DNA of 31,332 bases from a virus, in IMG/VR virus record IMGVR_UViG_3300048014_000432, positions 1 through 31,332 of that record. One strand, given 5' to 3'. The translations under genes were made by a program, and so were the position numbers. Positions 1 through 7,676 of the stretch are shown here, one piece after another (the first letter of the stretch is position 1; each line of letters begins with the position of its first letter). The notes under the pieces were generated by a model. It had not been told where the DNA came from and searched no databases. It was given only the letters and a program-made list of their open reading frames with translations.

Positions 1-240
1 TTAGCGCGATGAAAACAAATGTATTATCTGATCTATAACGAAACCGGCTATGGCTCCGAGAGTCAGGATAACGGCGAAGCCGCCTTTCCAGCGGTTAGCC
101 ATTAAATCCAGCTGATCGAGGCGCGTATCGATGCCGTCGAGCTTGGTCTTGAGTTCGCCCACGGCTGTGGCAAGCGCCTGTACTTGTGCCTCCAGCCTGC
201 CCATGGCGCGGAAATACTCAGGCTCGTTCATGGGAGTCAT
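1..240 (-). CDS. Small coiled-coil plus single-TM protein (holin-associated/XhlA-like)
   Basis: A 79-residue protein whose stop codon is the first three bases of the window, so it is complete. Residues 12-48 form a heptad-like amphipathic stretch (LEAQVQALATAVGELKTKL) that should be a coiled coil. Residues 53-71 (GFAVILTLGAIAGFVIDQI) are one membrane helix preceded by RWKGG. This cytosolic-coil, one-TM plan is that of XhlA/DUF1515-like phage proteins, some of which assist lysis. Here it follows the tail genes, as expected of a late accessory or lysis protein. The start is uncertain: ATG at 240 has only a weak AAAGAA upstream, and ATG at 231 (MNEPEYF) is possible. The membrane topology is clear; a lysis role is inference. 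Confidence 0.7.
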   Translation of the reverse strand: MTPMNEPEYFRAMGRLEAQVQALATAVGELKTKLDGIDTRLDQLDLMANRWKGGFAVILTLGAIAGFVIDQIIHLFSSR

Positions 241-264
241 TTCTTTACTTTCTGGTTACAATTC

Positions 265-579
265 TTAGGTTGAATTTCCGACGATGGAGATAAAAGCCTG
301 CGAGATATCGGTGATGCCCGACCCATCGACGGCAGTGCTAAGGTAGGCTTGTTCCACTCCGACAATGCCTGAACCGTTGACGACAAAGGCAAGCGCGGCC
401 TGGTTGACATCGGTAATACTCGCCCCGTCACCCACAATGAGGATGGCGCCCTGAGTTACATCGATGCGTTTCGGCCCATCGCCAACGGTAATGATACCAG
501 TTTGCTCGACGCTGATCTGCTGATGGCCGTCGCCGACGGTAACCAGCGCGGCTTGGGAAACATCGCTTGCGGTACCCAT
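265..579 (-). CDS. Short repeat protein, six ~17-residue V-x-Q-x(4)-V-G-D-G units
   Basis: A 104-residue protein made almost wholly of six imperfect repeats of about 17 residues, such as VSQAALVTVGDG, VEQTGIITVGDG, VTQGAILIVGDG and VNQAALAFVVNG. Each has a Val/Ile-x-x-Gln core, a beta-type hydrophobic run and a G-D-G or N-G turn, so a beta-rich or solenoid-like fold is likely. The ATG overlaps the stop of the upstream lectin-like tail gene as TGATG, so translation is probably coupled and the two products may act together in the virion. No catalytic motif is seen. The repeat resembles those in the 128-residue protein at 1663-2049 and the N-terminus of the DUF2460 protein. A structural tail-fibre accessory is the best guess. 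Confidence 0.7.
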   Translation of the reverse strand: MGTASDVSQAALVTVGDGHQQISVEQTGIITVGDGPKRIDVTQGAILIVGDGASITDVNQAALAFVVNGSGIVGVEQAYLSTAVDGSGITDISQAFISIVGNST

Positions 580-1652
580 CAGACCGCTTCCAGTCCAAGC
601 TGGCAGAGATTGACGTTCGATGCCGTCCAGGGGACATTGCCGGGCGCCTGCGTGAAGGTGGCCGATAGATACCAGAAGGCTATGCCGGTGGTGAGACCCA
701 CCGGCACGGAAACATCATCGACGCCATCGACACGCGCATGCAGTTTGAGATCGCGCGCGCCGGAATCTTCCTTGCGCGCGCAGGCCGTGACCACGACGCC
801 GTCGATCACGGTGGGAGCGCCGGGAAGATCGGTGGTGTTGTAATAATCGAACGTGCCGGTTTGATTCGTCGTATTGTAAGTAGCGGTTTGATAGGCTTGC
901 CCGTCCACGGAAGCCCAATTGGCGACCGCGCCGCCGACGCGCGACCATTGCGTTTCATCGCCGACCGCATTGGGCAGGCTCGTCCATACCGAACGCGGCG
1001 GCACGAGCGTTGCCGCGGTATCGGTGCCATCGCTGGAATAGGAAACCAGATCGTCGATGAAAACCTGCCCTCCGTTGATTCCCGGCGTGACGAACGTAAT
1101 ATATTGCAGGGAAAAATTAATACCCAAAGCTGTCGTTGCGACAATCACGTCACCCAGCGCAACCGTAACCCAGCCGGAATGCGGATTGCACGAAATCGAC
1201 AGCCAGTATTGCGTGTTGCCATTGAGGGAATAGGGATTCGACGCCGCCAGCTCGGTGTTATTCGAGTTCTGGCGGATGCGAACGACGCCAAGATTGTCGA
1301 CCGAAATATTCACGCCATCCGGAGCCAGATTGCCAGGCCAGTTTGTAGGCGACGCGCTGAGTTGGAAAAGAGTGCCTTCCGATGTGGGAAGCGAACCCAT
1401 ATACCAGCCCATGCCGATATAGCGCGTACCGATATCGGGGACTTTCCAGAGAATGCCCGCACCGCCGTAATTGCCGAGATTCAGCGCCTGCGGGGTGACG
1501 CCGGTTCCCTGCAGGCTGCGCACGCCGGTGGTGGTGGAAATACCGTTAAACCCGCCCATAAGCTGACCGGCCCAGGGTTTGGAAACCTGATTTATGTCGG
1601 ATATGGCTCCAAACTGCTCAAAGCCGCATGCCCATTCAAGAGATAAAGCCAC
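579..1652 (-). CDS. Lectin-like (ConA/LamG-fold) tail protein
   Basis: A 357-residue protein starting at GTG 1652 (VALSLEWACGFEQFG), chosen because AAGGAG lies 6 nt upstream and the in-frame extension to 1820 is low-complexity shadow sequence. Residues about 20-200 have the alternating beta-strand pattern of a concanavalin/laminin-G-like sandwich (GISTTTGVRSLQGTG, YWLSISCNPHSGWVTVAL, GQVFIDDLVSYSS). The C-terminal third carries the signature ARKEDSGARDLKLHARVDG and a terminal W-T-A-S-x-V-N motif, shared with the proteins at 2046-3521 and 9150-10118. These three look like paralogues. The usual role of such tail-end sandwiches is binding the host surface. This gene lies downstream of the tail tip in the operon, which fits a receptor-binding or fibre protein. 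The receptor cannot be predicted. Confidence 0.75.
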   Translation of the reverse strand: MALSLEWACGFEQFGAISDINQVSKPWAGQLMGGFNGISTTTGVRSLQGTGVTPQALNLGNYGGAGILWKVPDIGTRYIGMGWYMGSLPTSEGTLFQLSASPTNWPGNLAPDGVNISVDNLGVVRIRQNSNNTELAASNPYSLNGNTQYWLSISCNPHSGWVTVALGDVIVATTALGINFSLQYITFVTPGINGGQVFIDDLVSYSSDGTDTAATLVPPRSVWTSLPNAVGDETQWSRVGGAVANWASVDGQAYQTATYNTTNQTGTFDYYNTTDLPGAPTVIDGVVVTACARKEDSGARDLKLHARVDGVDDVSVPVGLTTGIAFWYLSATFTQAPGNVPWTASNVNLCQLGLEAV

Positions 1653-1662
1653 ATTATACTCC

Positions 1663-2049
1663 TTAAGTGATGATCCATAGATACGGCTCGGCGATGACGG
1701 GGCCGCCACCGCTGCCTCCGCCGCTGCCGTTGCCATATAACACTTCGACGGCGAACTGGCTGAAAGACACGGCCGGTTGTCCCCGGCGAAGCACTTCCAC
1801 AGCAAGCTGGTTGAGAGCAATCGGCGATGGTTGTCCTTGCAGAAGGACTTCCACGGCGAATTGCGTCAGGTTCACGTTCGCCGGTGTCGTGGTAAGCGAG
1901 CTGCACAGCACCTCGGCGGCCACTTGCGCCAGCGCGACGGGTGGCGTCCCGCTGTGCAGAACTTCTACTGTTACCTGGCTTTGATGGACGGACGCGTGCC
2001 CGCTGCGCAGAACTTCGACAGCTCCTTGCGTAAGCCGGGCATTCGTCAC
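1663..2049 (-). CDS. Short repeat protein, six ~18-residue Q-x-x-V-E-V-L units
   Basis: A 128-residue protein starting at GTG 2049, whose GTGA overlaps the stop of the upstream tail gene. A start at 2100 would add 17 residues read out of frame through that gene. It has six tandem repeats of 17-20 residues with the core T/S/N-Q-x-x-V-E-V-L-x-x-G (LTQGAVEVLRSG, LTQFAVEVLLQG, LNQLAVEVLRRG, FSQFAVEVLYGN), then a Gly-Ser linker and the tail PVIAEPYLWIIT. Q-x-x-VEVL repeats recur in phage virion proteins, but I know of no assigned biochemical role. It lies between two lectin-like tail genes, and its stop codon overlaps the Shine-Dalgarno of the next gene. A virion-associated structural role is inferred. 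Confidence 0.75.
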   Translation of the reverse strand: MTNARLTQGAVEVLRSGHASVHQSQVTVEVLHSGTPPVALAQVAAEVLCSSLTTTPANVNLTQFAVEVLLQGQPSPIALNQLAVEVLRRGQPAVSFSQFAVEVLYGNGSGGGSGGGPVIAEPYLWIIT

Positions 2050-3521
2050 GACGCTATTTTGGCACCGGCAGCCAGGCTGTTGATGCCGCTTGCCGTCCAT
2101 GCGGCGCTCGTAGCCGGATCGGTGTCCTGATAATTGCTGTAGTAGGTGTAAGACGAGCTGGGCGTCACAGCAGCGCTCGAAACCTCGGTACCGCCCGACT
2201 CAAGCTGCACGGTCACCGTCCGCGCGCCGCTATCGGTTTTGCGCAGCATTGCCGAGATTTTCACGCCCGCGATATCGCTGGGCGATGAACTGAGCGAAGT
2301 GAAATTATAGAGATCTTCCGCCCCCACCGTGCTGGAGGTGACGCAACTCAAATCACCGCCTGGCGGCAGCTCGTTCGTTTCCGTATAGTTGGTGCTCATG
2401 CCGGTCATGCCGCCCCAGACCATCAGACTGCTCTGGCCGGAACCCATGCTGGGCGCGGTAGAGGGTGGCCCGCTTGCGAAACTGACACCGGCGCTATAAC
2501 CGGCATTCGTCTGATCGGAAGCGGCATCCTGGCGCAGCGTGTTGAGATCGGTGTCGGCGATATAGCCGAGCCAGTAAGGAGTGCCAGCCGTTAGACTCTG
2601 CGGGGTCGTAAGCGGCATGACCACCGGCGTACCGCCTACGCAGCCGTTGACGGTTGCGCCACCTGACAGCAACGTTCCCGGTGATCCGACATTGTCCGCA
2701 TAGACGGCCGGTTGGAAGTTGATGGTTCCGGACGATTGATTGGGCATGACGCTGACGCTGTTCAACGTTCCCGACACGGGCGCGGTATATTTGCGCAAGA
2801 AAAGCTGGTTGGCCGAGAGATAGCCATTCAATCCATTTATGGAGTAATAAGCGCCGATCACCCCTTGGCTGGGCGTGAAAGCGACGGAAGCGTCGGCGGT
2901 GGGGAACAGCGTTTCCACCCGGCTGTCGCCGCGCTGCGCGTTGTTGGCCGAGCCGGTGTTATCGAACAGGTACATATCGTCAAAATTGACGACATGGCCG
3001 CTGAGGATGATGGCATTGGCGGTGGAACTGCCGCTCGTCTGAAGATTGCCTATGCCGGAGAAGACCTGCACGCCATCGAGCCAGACGGTGTAATTGCCGC
3101 TGGAGGAAAAGGTTAAATCCCATTCCACGTAATGCCAGGAATTGGCGGTGATGGGTGAAGAGGAGATAGCAATCTGCGTGCCGTTGATGCCGCCCTGCCA
3201 TAAGACAAGATTGCCAGCGGTATTGAACCCGACGGCGCACTGGCTGTTGCCGGAATCGGAAAGCACGACGCCGCTGCTGCTTTGCAGCGTGCATTGCATC
3301 GCTATGCCACCGATCAGCCTCGGATAATTACTTGGCAAAGAACGTCTGGCGGTATCGTTATACCATATCTGCAGCGCCAGGGTGCCCGCGAAGCGGCCAG
3401 CGACAAACGCACCGTTGCCTCCCGATGGCAGGCTCGTCCATTCGTTGCCCATGGTCGAATTGACAGGGTAGGTATAGAGCGGGCCGTACTTATCGAATCC
3501 GTCCCAAAAAATCTCAGCCAT
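2046..3521 (-). CDS. Large lectin-like tail protein (ConA/LamG fold, multi-domain)
   Basis: A 491-residue protein beginning MAEIFWDGFDKYG. Residues 1-190 look like a LamG/concanavalin sandwich, with motifs NSWHYVEWDLTFSSSGNYTV and WLDGVQVFSG that are typical of this fold. Residues about 205-345 form a second beta domain (LRKYTAPVSGTLNSVSVMP ... TPYWLGYIADTD) absent from the two shorter paralogues. The C-terminus returns to the shared signature (AMLRKTDSGARTVTVQLESG, then DPATSAAWTASGINSLAAG). The start is 3 nt after the stop of the tip gene. The gene overlaps the next one by GTGA. It probably forms part of the distal tail appendage that contacts the cell surface. The extra domain suggests that receptor-binding modules have been added in this phage. 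Confidence 0.8.
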   Translation of the reverse strand: MAEIFWDGFDKYGPLYTYPVNSTMGNEWTSLPSGGNGAFVAGRFAGTLALQIWYNDTARRSLPSNYPRLIGGIAMQCTLQSSSGVVLSDSGNSQCAVGFNTAGNLVLWQGGINGTQIAISSSPITANSWHYVEWDLTFSSSGNYTVWLDGVQVFSGIGNLQTSGSSTANAIILSGHVVNFDDMYLFDNTGSANNAQRGDSRVETLFPTADASVAFTPSQGVIGAYYSINGLNGYLSANQLFLRKYTAPVSGTLNSVSVMPNQSSGTINFQPAVYADNVGSPGTLLSGGATVNGCVGGTPVVMPLTTPQSLTAGTPYWLGYIADTDLNTLRQDAASDQTNAGYSAGVSFASGPPSTAPSMGSGQSSLMVWGGMTGMSTNYTETNELPPGGDLSCVTSSTVGAEDLYNFTSLSSSPSDIAGVKISAMLRKTDSGARTVTVQLESGGTEVSSAAVTPSSSYTYYSNYQDTDPATSAAWTASGINSLAAGAKIAS

Positions 3522-3524
3522 AAA

Positions 3525-6350
3525 TTACCTCGTTCCTGTGATGGTGTAGCTGGGGCCAGCGAAAGTGGCATCGGCGGGGTTTGGCGCATCAAGCTCCAGC
3601 ACATCGCCGGGATTTAAGATTACCTGGGCGGCGAACGTGAACGTGCCGGTCGTAGCACCGGCTGCGAAATCAATGCTGCCGATAAACGTGCCGCTCTGGT
3701 AGAGCGGCAGGGTGACCGCATTCGTGGGCGCCGTCTGGCAAACAGCGCGGCTTCCGGTGAGACCCGCAGGCAACGTGACGGCGCGCACCATCTCTATGCG
3801 GAACAGGATTTGCCCGGTGATAGGAATGCCCGGTAGATAGCCAGCGATATCGTAGGGATTAGCCCCGGAATTGGGCGCCACGGCCACCACCTGTCCGGAG
3901 GCGTTATAGGTAACGCCGCCATAGGTGCCGCTTGCGCCTAAAAGCGGAAAGCCCGTGCCGACCGGAGTATAAGTGTAAGCGGTGCAGGTCGATAAATCCT
4001 GCACGCCGCAGCCCCATATATTGAAGCTCTGCAGCTTGACGGTGATCGGCACGCCGACATAATCTTCCGACAGATCGTACTCGAAGATGGCACCGTCGAG
4101 GCGCGCGAATTGCGAACCCGCCGCATGCGCGGCCGGCGTGGTGCCATAGAGGCCGCGGTAAAGCGTGGTGAGATTATATAATCCCGTACCGGTGAGCGTC
4201 GCCGCTTCATACGACAGCAATTCGCCGTCGCAGTAGCACAGCGTGCGGTAAGCGGAGGCATCGGCGGGGGTGCCTGATGACAGCGTGCCGCCGCTCTCAT
4301 TCAAATTGACGGCCAGCGTATCTGAATTGTCCGGGTTAGCGCCGGTAAACGACCCAAGCGTCGAGGTCAGCACGCCCATCCGCGCCGGGCCGGTTATGGT
4401 GCCGACCATCGAATAATTCGTGCCATCCGCCGACAGCCAGACGTTGCATCCACCCCAATTCGGATCGGCCACGCCGCCCGCGCCCGCGGAAGCGGCAATC
4501 CACACCTGCGCCGTGCCACCGGTGAGCGTCGCATCCGGCTCAAAAATAACTGGCGCGTTCACCGAATCCGGAATTACGGCTGGATTAATGGCGAGATTGC
4601 TGGAATTGGTCTGTGTCGGATAAGCGGGGCTTGTCGCCGTGCCGGAAGGAAATTCCTCGGCGACGATGGTCAACATTCCCTGGTCATCCTCTTCGATGGA
4701 GGTAATGCGCACCGCCACCTGCGTCATGCCCATACCGCTATCGGTAAGCGTCACCAGATCCATCGGCTCCAGCAGGAAATATTCCCATGACAGCTTGAAC
4801 GTATAGGTGTTGCGGATATTGACCGACCGCTGGCAGATCAGGTTCGCGGCTGTTGTGGCAACCGAGGACTGCGTAAATTCATCGGCCTGAATCTGATCGG
4901 CAACGCGCAGGCCGAACTGCTCAATGCTCGCCTGGTCGCGCGCCTCGGCGATATTCGCGTTATAGAGAACCGTGTTATCGGAAAACTCAAGGCGGAAGCA
5001 ATTATAGGCATCGTTAGGATCGGAGCGGATCAGCTGCACCGGATCGGCGTTATCGGGTTTGACATAATCGCTATCCGTTAAATTATAGACGGGCGTGACA
5101 TTCGGCACGAACACATAGCCGTTGCCGCTCACCGGCAAATCGCCATACGGAATAGCTTTTAATACCGACCCCGACCATACGGCTGCGGTGTTGGTGATCT
5201 GAAACCAGCGCGCCAGCACGTCATTGGCTTTTTCCACCGATGCGAGGCTCGGCGAGAAATCCAGACCCAGCGCCCGGCAGTAGGTCTGCCATGATGCATC
5301 ACCGGTCGTGGTGGCGTTCGGGCCTGAAAACCACGATGCGTTATCGATGCAGTCGGAAGGCAGGCCCACGCCATGCAGGCCTGTCAGATAATCCTGCGCG
5401 ACCAGCGGGACATCGGCATCGCCGCGCCCATTGATGCCGGTATTGTAAAGCGCGCCGTAGGTTTCGACTTTCAGCTGCGGCAGGGCGTCATTCGAGCCAA
5501 GATCGAAATTAGCGGAACAGAGATAGGCGATGTAGCGGTAATTGAGCGCCTGCGATGCGTTGTAGGATACGAGCCAGCCCCATGCCGTCTGCGATGAACT
5601 GCCAAGGTATGCTGTTAAGCCGAGCGCACCGGGACTGCCATATTGATCTTTGCCTTTCCAAATATTGCCAAAGCCACTGATGGGGCCGCAGCAAATACCA
5701 AGAATAAGGCCGGTTTGATAATCGTAGCTGGTGGTTTTACTGCCGCCGCCATTATGCACCAGCACGCCATCAGCAAAATAATTGTGATGCGGCTCTATGG
5801 TAAGATTATAGGTGAAAGTTATGTCGGTGGAAGGAACGATTTCCCTGATGGCAACGATCTGCCCGTTTTCATAAAAAAGTGCATCTCCTACCTGCCAGTC
5901 CTTGGCTTCAATCTTCTCCCAGCCGTCCTTCCAAAGATAATGATTTTCAGTGACATGCAATTGCCCACGGTCATGGCGGATACGCAGCATGCGGTCATGG
6001 CTGTCATTCGCCACGTCATGCGCATGCACGAGCTTGACCCGTCCTTTAACCTTTTTGCCTGTTTCAGGGTTGGCGCACCATACCGCATCACCGCGCTTCA
6101 AATCGGCGATTGCGCGCGGGCCACGCGGCGTTGACACCAGCGTCTCCGGCGCAAAGCATCCGCTGCCGCCGCCTTTTCCGCCGTGAACCTTCTGGGCTAT
6201 GGCCTGGAAATTGCCATACCACAGCAGGTTGATGCCGCCAGCGGCGCGCCCCCAGATCATCGGCACCGGCAAGGTGGCGATGGACGTGTTGATGGCGATG
6301 TCGGTGAATTCCGGCTTCTGCGCTTTGCCGCCGCCGAAGAGCCAGCTCAT
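3525..6350 (-). CDS. Tail tip protein (GTA gp15/lambda J-like) with internal Hint domain
   Basis: A 941-residue protein. I start it at ATG 6350 (MSWLFGGGKAQ), with GGGG 7 nt upstream and an ATGA overlap with the peptidase gene; the GTG at 6362 would add four residues. After a short N-terminal segment (ALPVPMIWGRAAG-like, residues 25-50) comes the glycine-rich GGKGGGSG. This is interrupted by a 136-residue Hint domain (residues 65-200), then resumes GGGSKTTSYDYQTGLILGICCGPISG as in ordinary phage tip proteins. The rest resembles tip/megatron proteins, with a mid-region baseplate-like part (LEPMDLVTLTDSGMG) and fibronectin-like beta segments near 580-800. It should sit at the tail tip, guiding host contact and DNA delivery. 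It follows the DUF2460, hub and peptidase genes, the same order as in gene transfer agents. Confidence 0.9.
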   Translation of the reverse strand: MSWLFGGGKAQKPEFTDIAINTSIATLPVPMIWGRAAGGINLLWYGNFQAIAQKVHGGKGGGSGCFAPETLVSTPRGPRAIADLKRGDAVWCANPETGKKVKGRVKLVHAHDVANDSHDRMLRIRHDRGQLHVTENHYLWKDGWEKIEAKDWQVGDALFYENGQIVAIREIVPSTDITFTYNLTIEPHHNYFADGVLVHNGGGSKTTSYDYQTGLILGICCGPISGFGNIWKGKDQYGSPGALGLTAYLGSSSQTAWGWLVSYNASQALNYRYIAYLCSANFDLGSNDALPQLKVETYGALYNTGINGRGDADVPLVAQDYLTGLHGVGLPSDCIDNASWFSGPNATTTGDASWQTYCRALGLDFSPSLASVEKANDVLARWFQITNTAAVWSGSVLKAIPYGDLPVSGNGYVFVPNVTPVYNLTDSDYVKPDNADPVQLIRSDPNDAYNCFRLEFSDNTVLYNANIAEARDQASIEQFGLRVADQIQADEFTQSSVATTAANLICQRSVNIRNTYTFKLSWEYFLLEPMDLVTLTDSGMGMTQVAVRITSIEEDDQGMLTIVAEEFPSGTATSPAYPTQTNSSNLAINPAVIPDSVNAPVIFEPDATLTGGTAQVWIAASAGAGGVADPNWGGCNVWLSADGTNYSMVGTITGPARMGVLTSTLGSFTGANPDNSDTLAVNLNESGGTLSSGTPADASAYRTLCYCDGELLSYEAATLTGTGLYNLTTLYRGLYGTTPAAHAAGSQFARLDGAIFEYDLSEDYVGVPITVKLQSFNIWGCGVQDLSTCTAYTYTPVGTGFPLLGASGTYGGVTYNASGQVVAVAPNSGANPYDIAGYLPGIPITGQILFRIEMVRAVTLPAGLTGSRAVCQTAPTNAVTLPLYQSGTFIGSIDFAAGATTGTFTFAAQVILNPGDVLELDAPNPADATFAGPSYTITGTR
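5751..6158 (-). other. Hint/intein-like (BIL-type) domain inside the tail tip protein
   Basis: This domain spans 136 residues. It begins with a catalytic Cys (CFAPETLVSTPRGPRAI, block A) and continues with L-K-R-G-D. Block B is VTENHYLWKDGW, with the TxxH (T-E-N-H) intact. It ends with YNLTIEPHHNYFADGVLVHN (blocks F and G), with the His-Asn that drives C-terminal cleavage. No room exists for a homing endonuclease, so it is a minimal Hint module. The next residue is Gly, not Cys, Ser or Thr, so canonical splicing lacks its second nucleophile. That is the arrangement of type A bacterial intein-like domains, which cleave and sometimes splice. It is placed exactly inside a glycine loop (GGGSG before, GGGSK after). 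The motifs are seen directly; activity is inference. Confidence 0.92.
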
Positions 6351-6787
6351 GACAGACCCCACGGATTGAAGAAGCGTTGCCTCTTATTTTCGGATAATGG
6401 CGAAGGCAGCGATATATCGGATTCCACGACGCGACCTTCCGGCTGATAGGCGTGGACGACAAAAGGCCAGCCGACGACGATACCACCGTGGGCGAATGCG
6501 CGGCCTATCTTCCAGACCATGATATCGCCGGGCTGCGGCTCGGTTACCTCTATCCCGCGCTCCAGCAGAAAACCAAGGTACCGCTCGTCGTCGCGGTGAA
6601 GATGCCACTGCGGTGAGTAAGGGCGGGGATCGAAAGGCGGCACCACGCCGGTATCGACATAGACGCGCACCAGCAGCATGCCGCAATCCACGCCTGCGCC
6701 CAGCACATCACCCAGATGATGATAAGGCGTACCGATCCAGCGCCGGGCTTCTGCTACCACGGCGGCGCGCTGTTCAGATTCATTCAT
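6347..6787 (-). CDS. NlpC/P60-family tail peptidase (GTA gp14-like)
   Basis: A 146-residue cell-wall peptidase. The start at ATG 6787 (MNESEQRAAVV) is chosen because it lies 11 nt after the hub gene; the longer in-frame start at 6853 would run 22 residues into that gene. The NlpC/P60 fold is shown by ARRWIGTPYHHLG, then the nucleophile Cys35 in GAGVDCGMLL, His100 in AFAHGGIVVG, and a third polar residue, His112, in VVHAYQPEG. The Asp-Ile-Met-Val-Trp strand (GDIMVW) before His100 is typical. In GTAs and lambdoid phages (lambda K), such enzymes sit in the tail tip and cut peptidoglycan peptides during DNA entry. The stop overlaps the tip gene as ATGA. Confidence 0.92.
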   Translation of the reverse strand: MNESEQRAAVVAEARRWIGTPYHHLGDVLGAGVDCGMLLVRVYVDTGVVPPFDPRPYSPQWHLHRDDERYLGFLLERGIEVTEPQPGDIMVWKIGRAFAHGGIVVGWPFVVHAYQPEGRVVESDISLPSPLSENKRQRFFNPWGLS

Positions 6788-6797
6788 GATAATAGCC

Positions 6798-7676
6798 TCA
6801 ATACATCGCCAGTTCAGGCGGCGGTACAAACGGAAAGCCGCGAAAATTCGCAAGGTTGTTGAAACGGTTCTGGCAGGTTGCTAATGTTTTATCGCAACCC
6901 TTGTAAACCACGAAGCTATCGCCTGCGACTAGCGGATAATCCAGCGGACGCGAGAGCGATAAGCCCGATGTGCTAGAGGTTTGCACCGTGCGCGACACGC
7001 CGACATTCGCGCCGCTTTCAAACGTGATGGTGCCTTGATCATAGATATCCGCCGCCGACCCTGACCACGGAACAAAACCGAGCGTCGGGCTGTCACCCAC
7101 CGTGCCGGATGCGGCATTGGCCGTTTTGACCATGGTGCAAAGGCCGTCATAAAGGGTATTCAGGCAGCATGGCTGCCAGATGTCGCGGGGCATATCGACC
7201 GCGAGCTTATTCAGCATCGATTTGACGGTCATCTTACAGCTGAGACGACCGATATTATCGACGGTCGCCACCAGCCCATGAAAAACGATAATCGGAGTGC
7301 CGCCGATGATTGCTCCGCCCGGTGCCGTGAGCACCGCCCGCGCGCGCTCAATCGTCGCGCCATCAAACCTTCCTTCGCGCACGGCAATCGGCCAGGGCAG
7401 ACCGGCGAGCGTGGAAGTGGGTTTGAAGGAAATGTCGAGCGACTGCTCGTCAATATCAACGCCGCAGGTTTGCTTGAGTTTCAGCCCGTCGAGCAGAATA
7501 TCACCGGCGATAAATAAAAACGCGGGATTGCCGGGCTGCGGGACTATAACATCGTATTGCGCGTTCGTGTAGCGGGCGATGGTGCCATCGGCCAACGTGA
7601 TGGTGAAACAATCGGCAAAGGCAAGCTCCCGGCTCGCCTGCAGCGCGGAGATGACGGCGGAGGGCGCGGATTTCAT
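6798..7676 (-). CDS. Tail hub protein, DUF2163 + phage BR0599 C-terminal domain (GTA gp13-like)
   Basis: A 292-residue protein with the two-part plan of GTA gp13 proteins: an N-terminal DUF2163 part (residues 1-175, with the motif FKPTSTLAGLPWP near 85-97) and a C-terminal BR0599 domain ending KGCDKTLATCQNRFNNLANF-RGFPFVPPPE. Four cysteines (PCCLNTLYDGLC and the GCDKTLATC pair) are laid out as in tail-tip proteins of the lambda L type, which bind an iron-sulphur cluster; cluster binding here is inference. It forms the hub between the distal tail protein and the tip. Its ATG overlaps the stop of the DUF2460 gene by ATGA, so the tip module is translationally coupled. Confidence 0.9.
   Translation of the reverse strand: MKSAPSAVISALQASRELAFADCFTITLADGTIARYTNAQYDVIVPQPGNPAFLFIAGDILLDGLKLKQTCGVDIDEQSLDISFKPTSTLAGLPWPIAVREGRFDGATIERARAVLTAPGGAIIGGTPIIVFHGLVATVDNIGRLSCKMTVKSMLNKLAVDMPRDIWQPCCLNTLYDGLCTMVKTANAASGTVGDSPTLGFVPWSGSAADIYDQGTITFESGANVGVSRTVQTSSTSGLSLSRPLDYPLVAGDSFVVYKGCDKTLATCQNRFNNLANFRGFPFVPPPELAMY

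Noticed and set aside
738-1646. Plus-strand open frame of 302 codons
   Set aside because: It lies antisense to the lectin-like tail gene, has Arg/Ile-rich shadow composition and no plausible ribosome site.
1663-2049. CRISPR or tandem DNA repeat array
   Set aside because: Repeats are at the protein level with variable DNA and no spacers; the frame is open throughout.
5751-6158. Classical intein with homing endonuclease
   Set aside because: Only 136 residues, no endonuclease motif, and the +1 residue is Gly, so it is called a Hint/BIL-type domain and not a standard intein.
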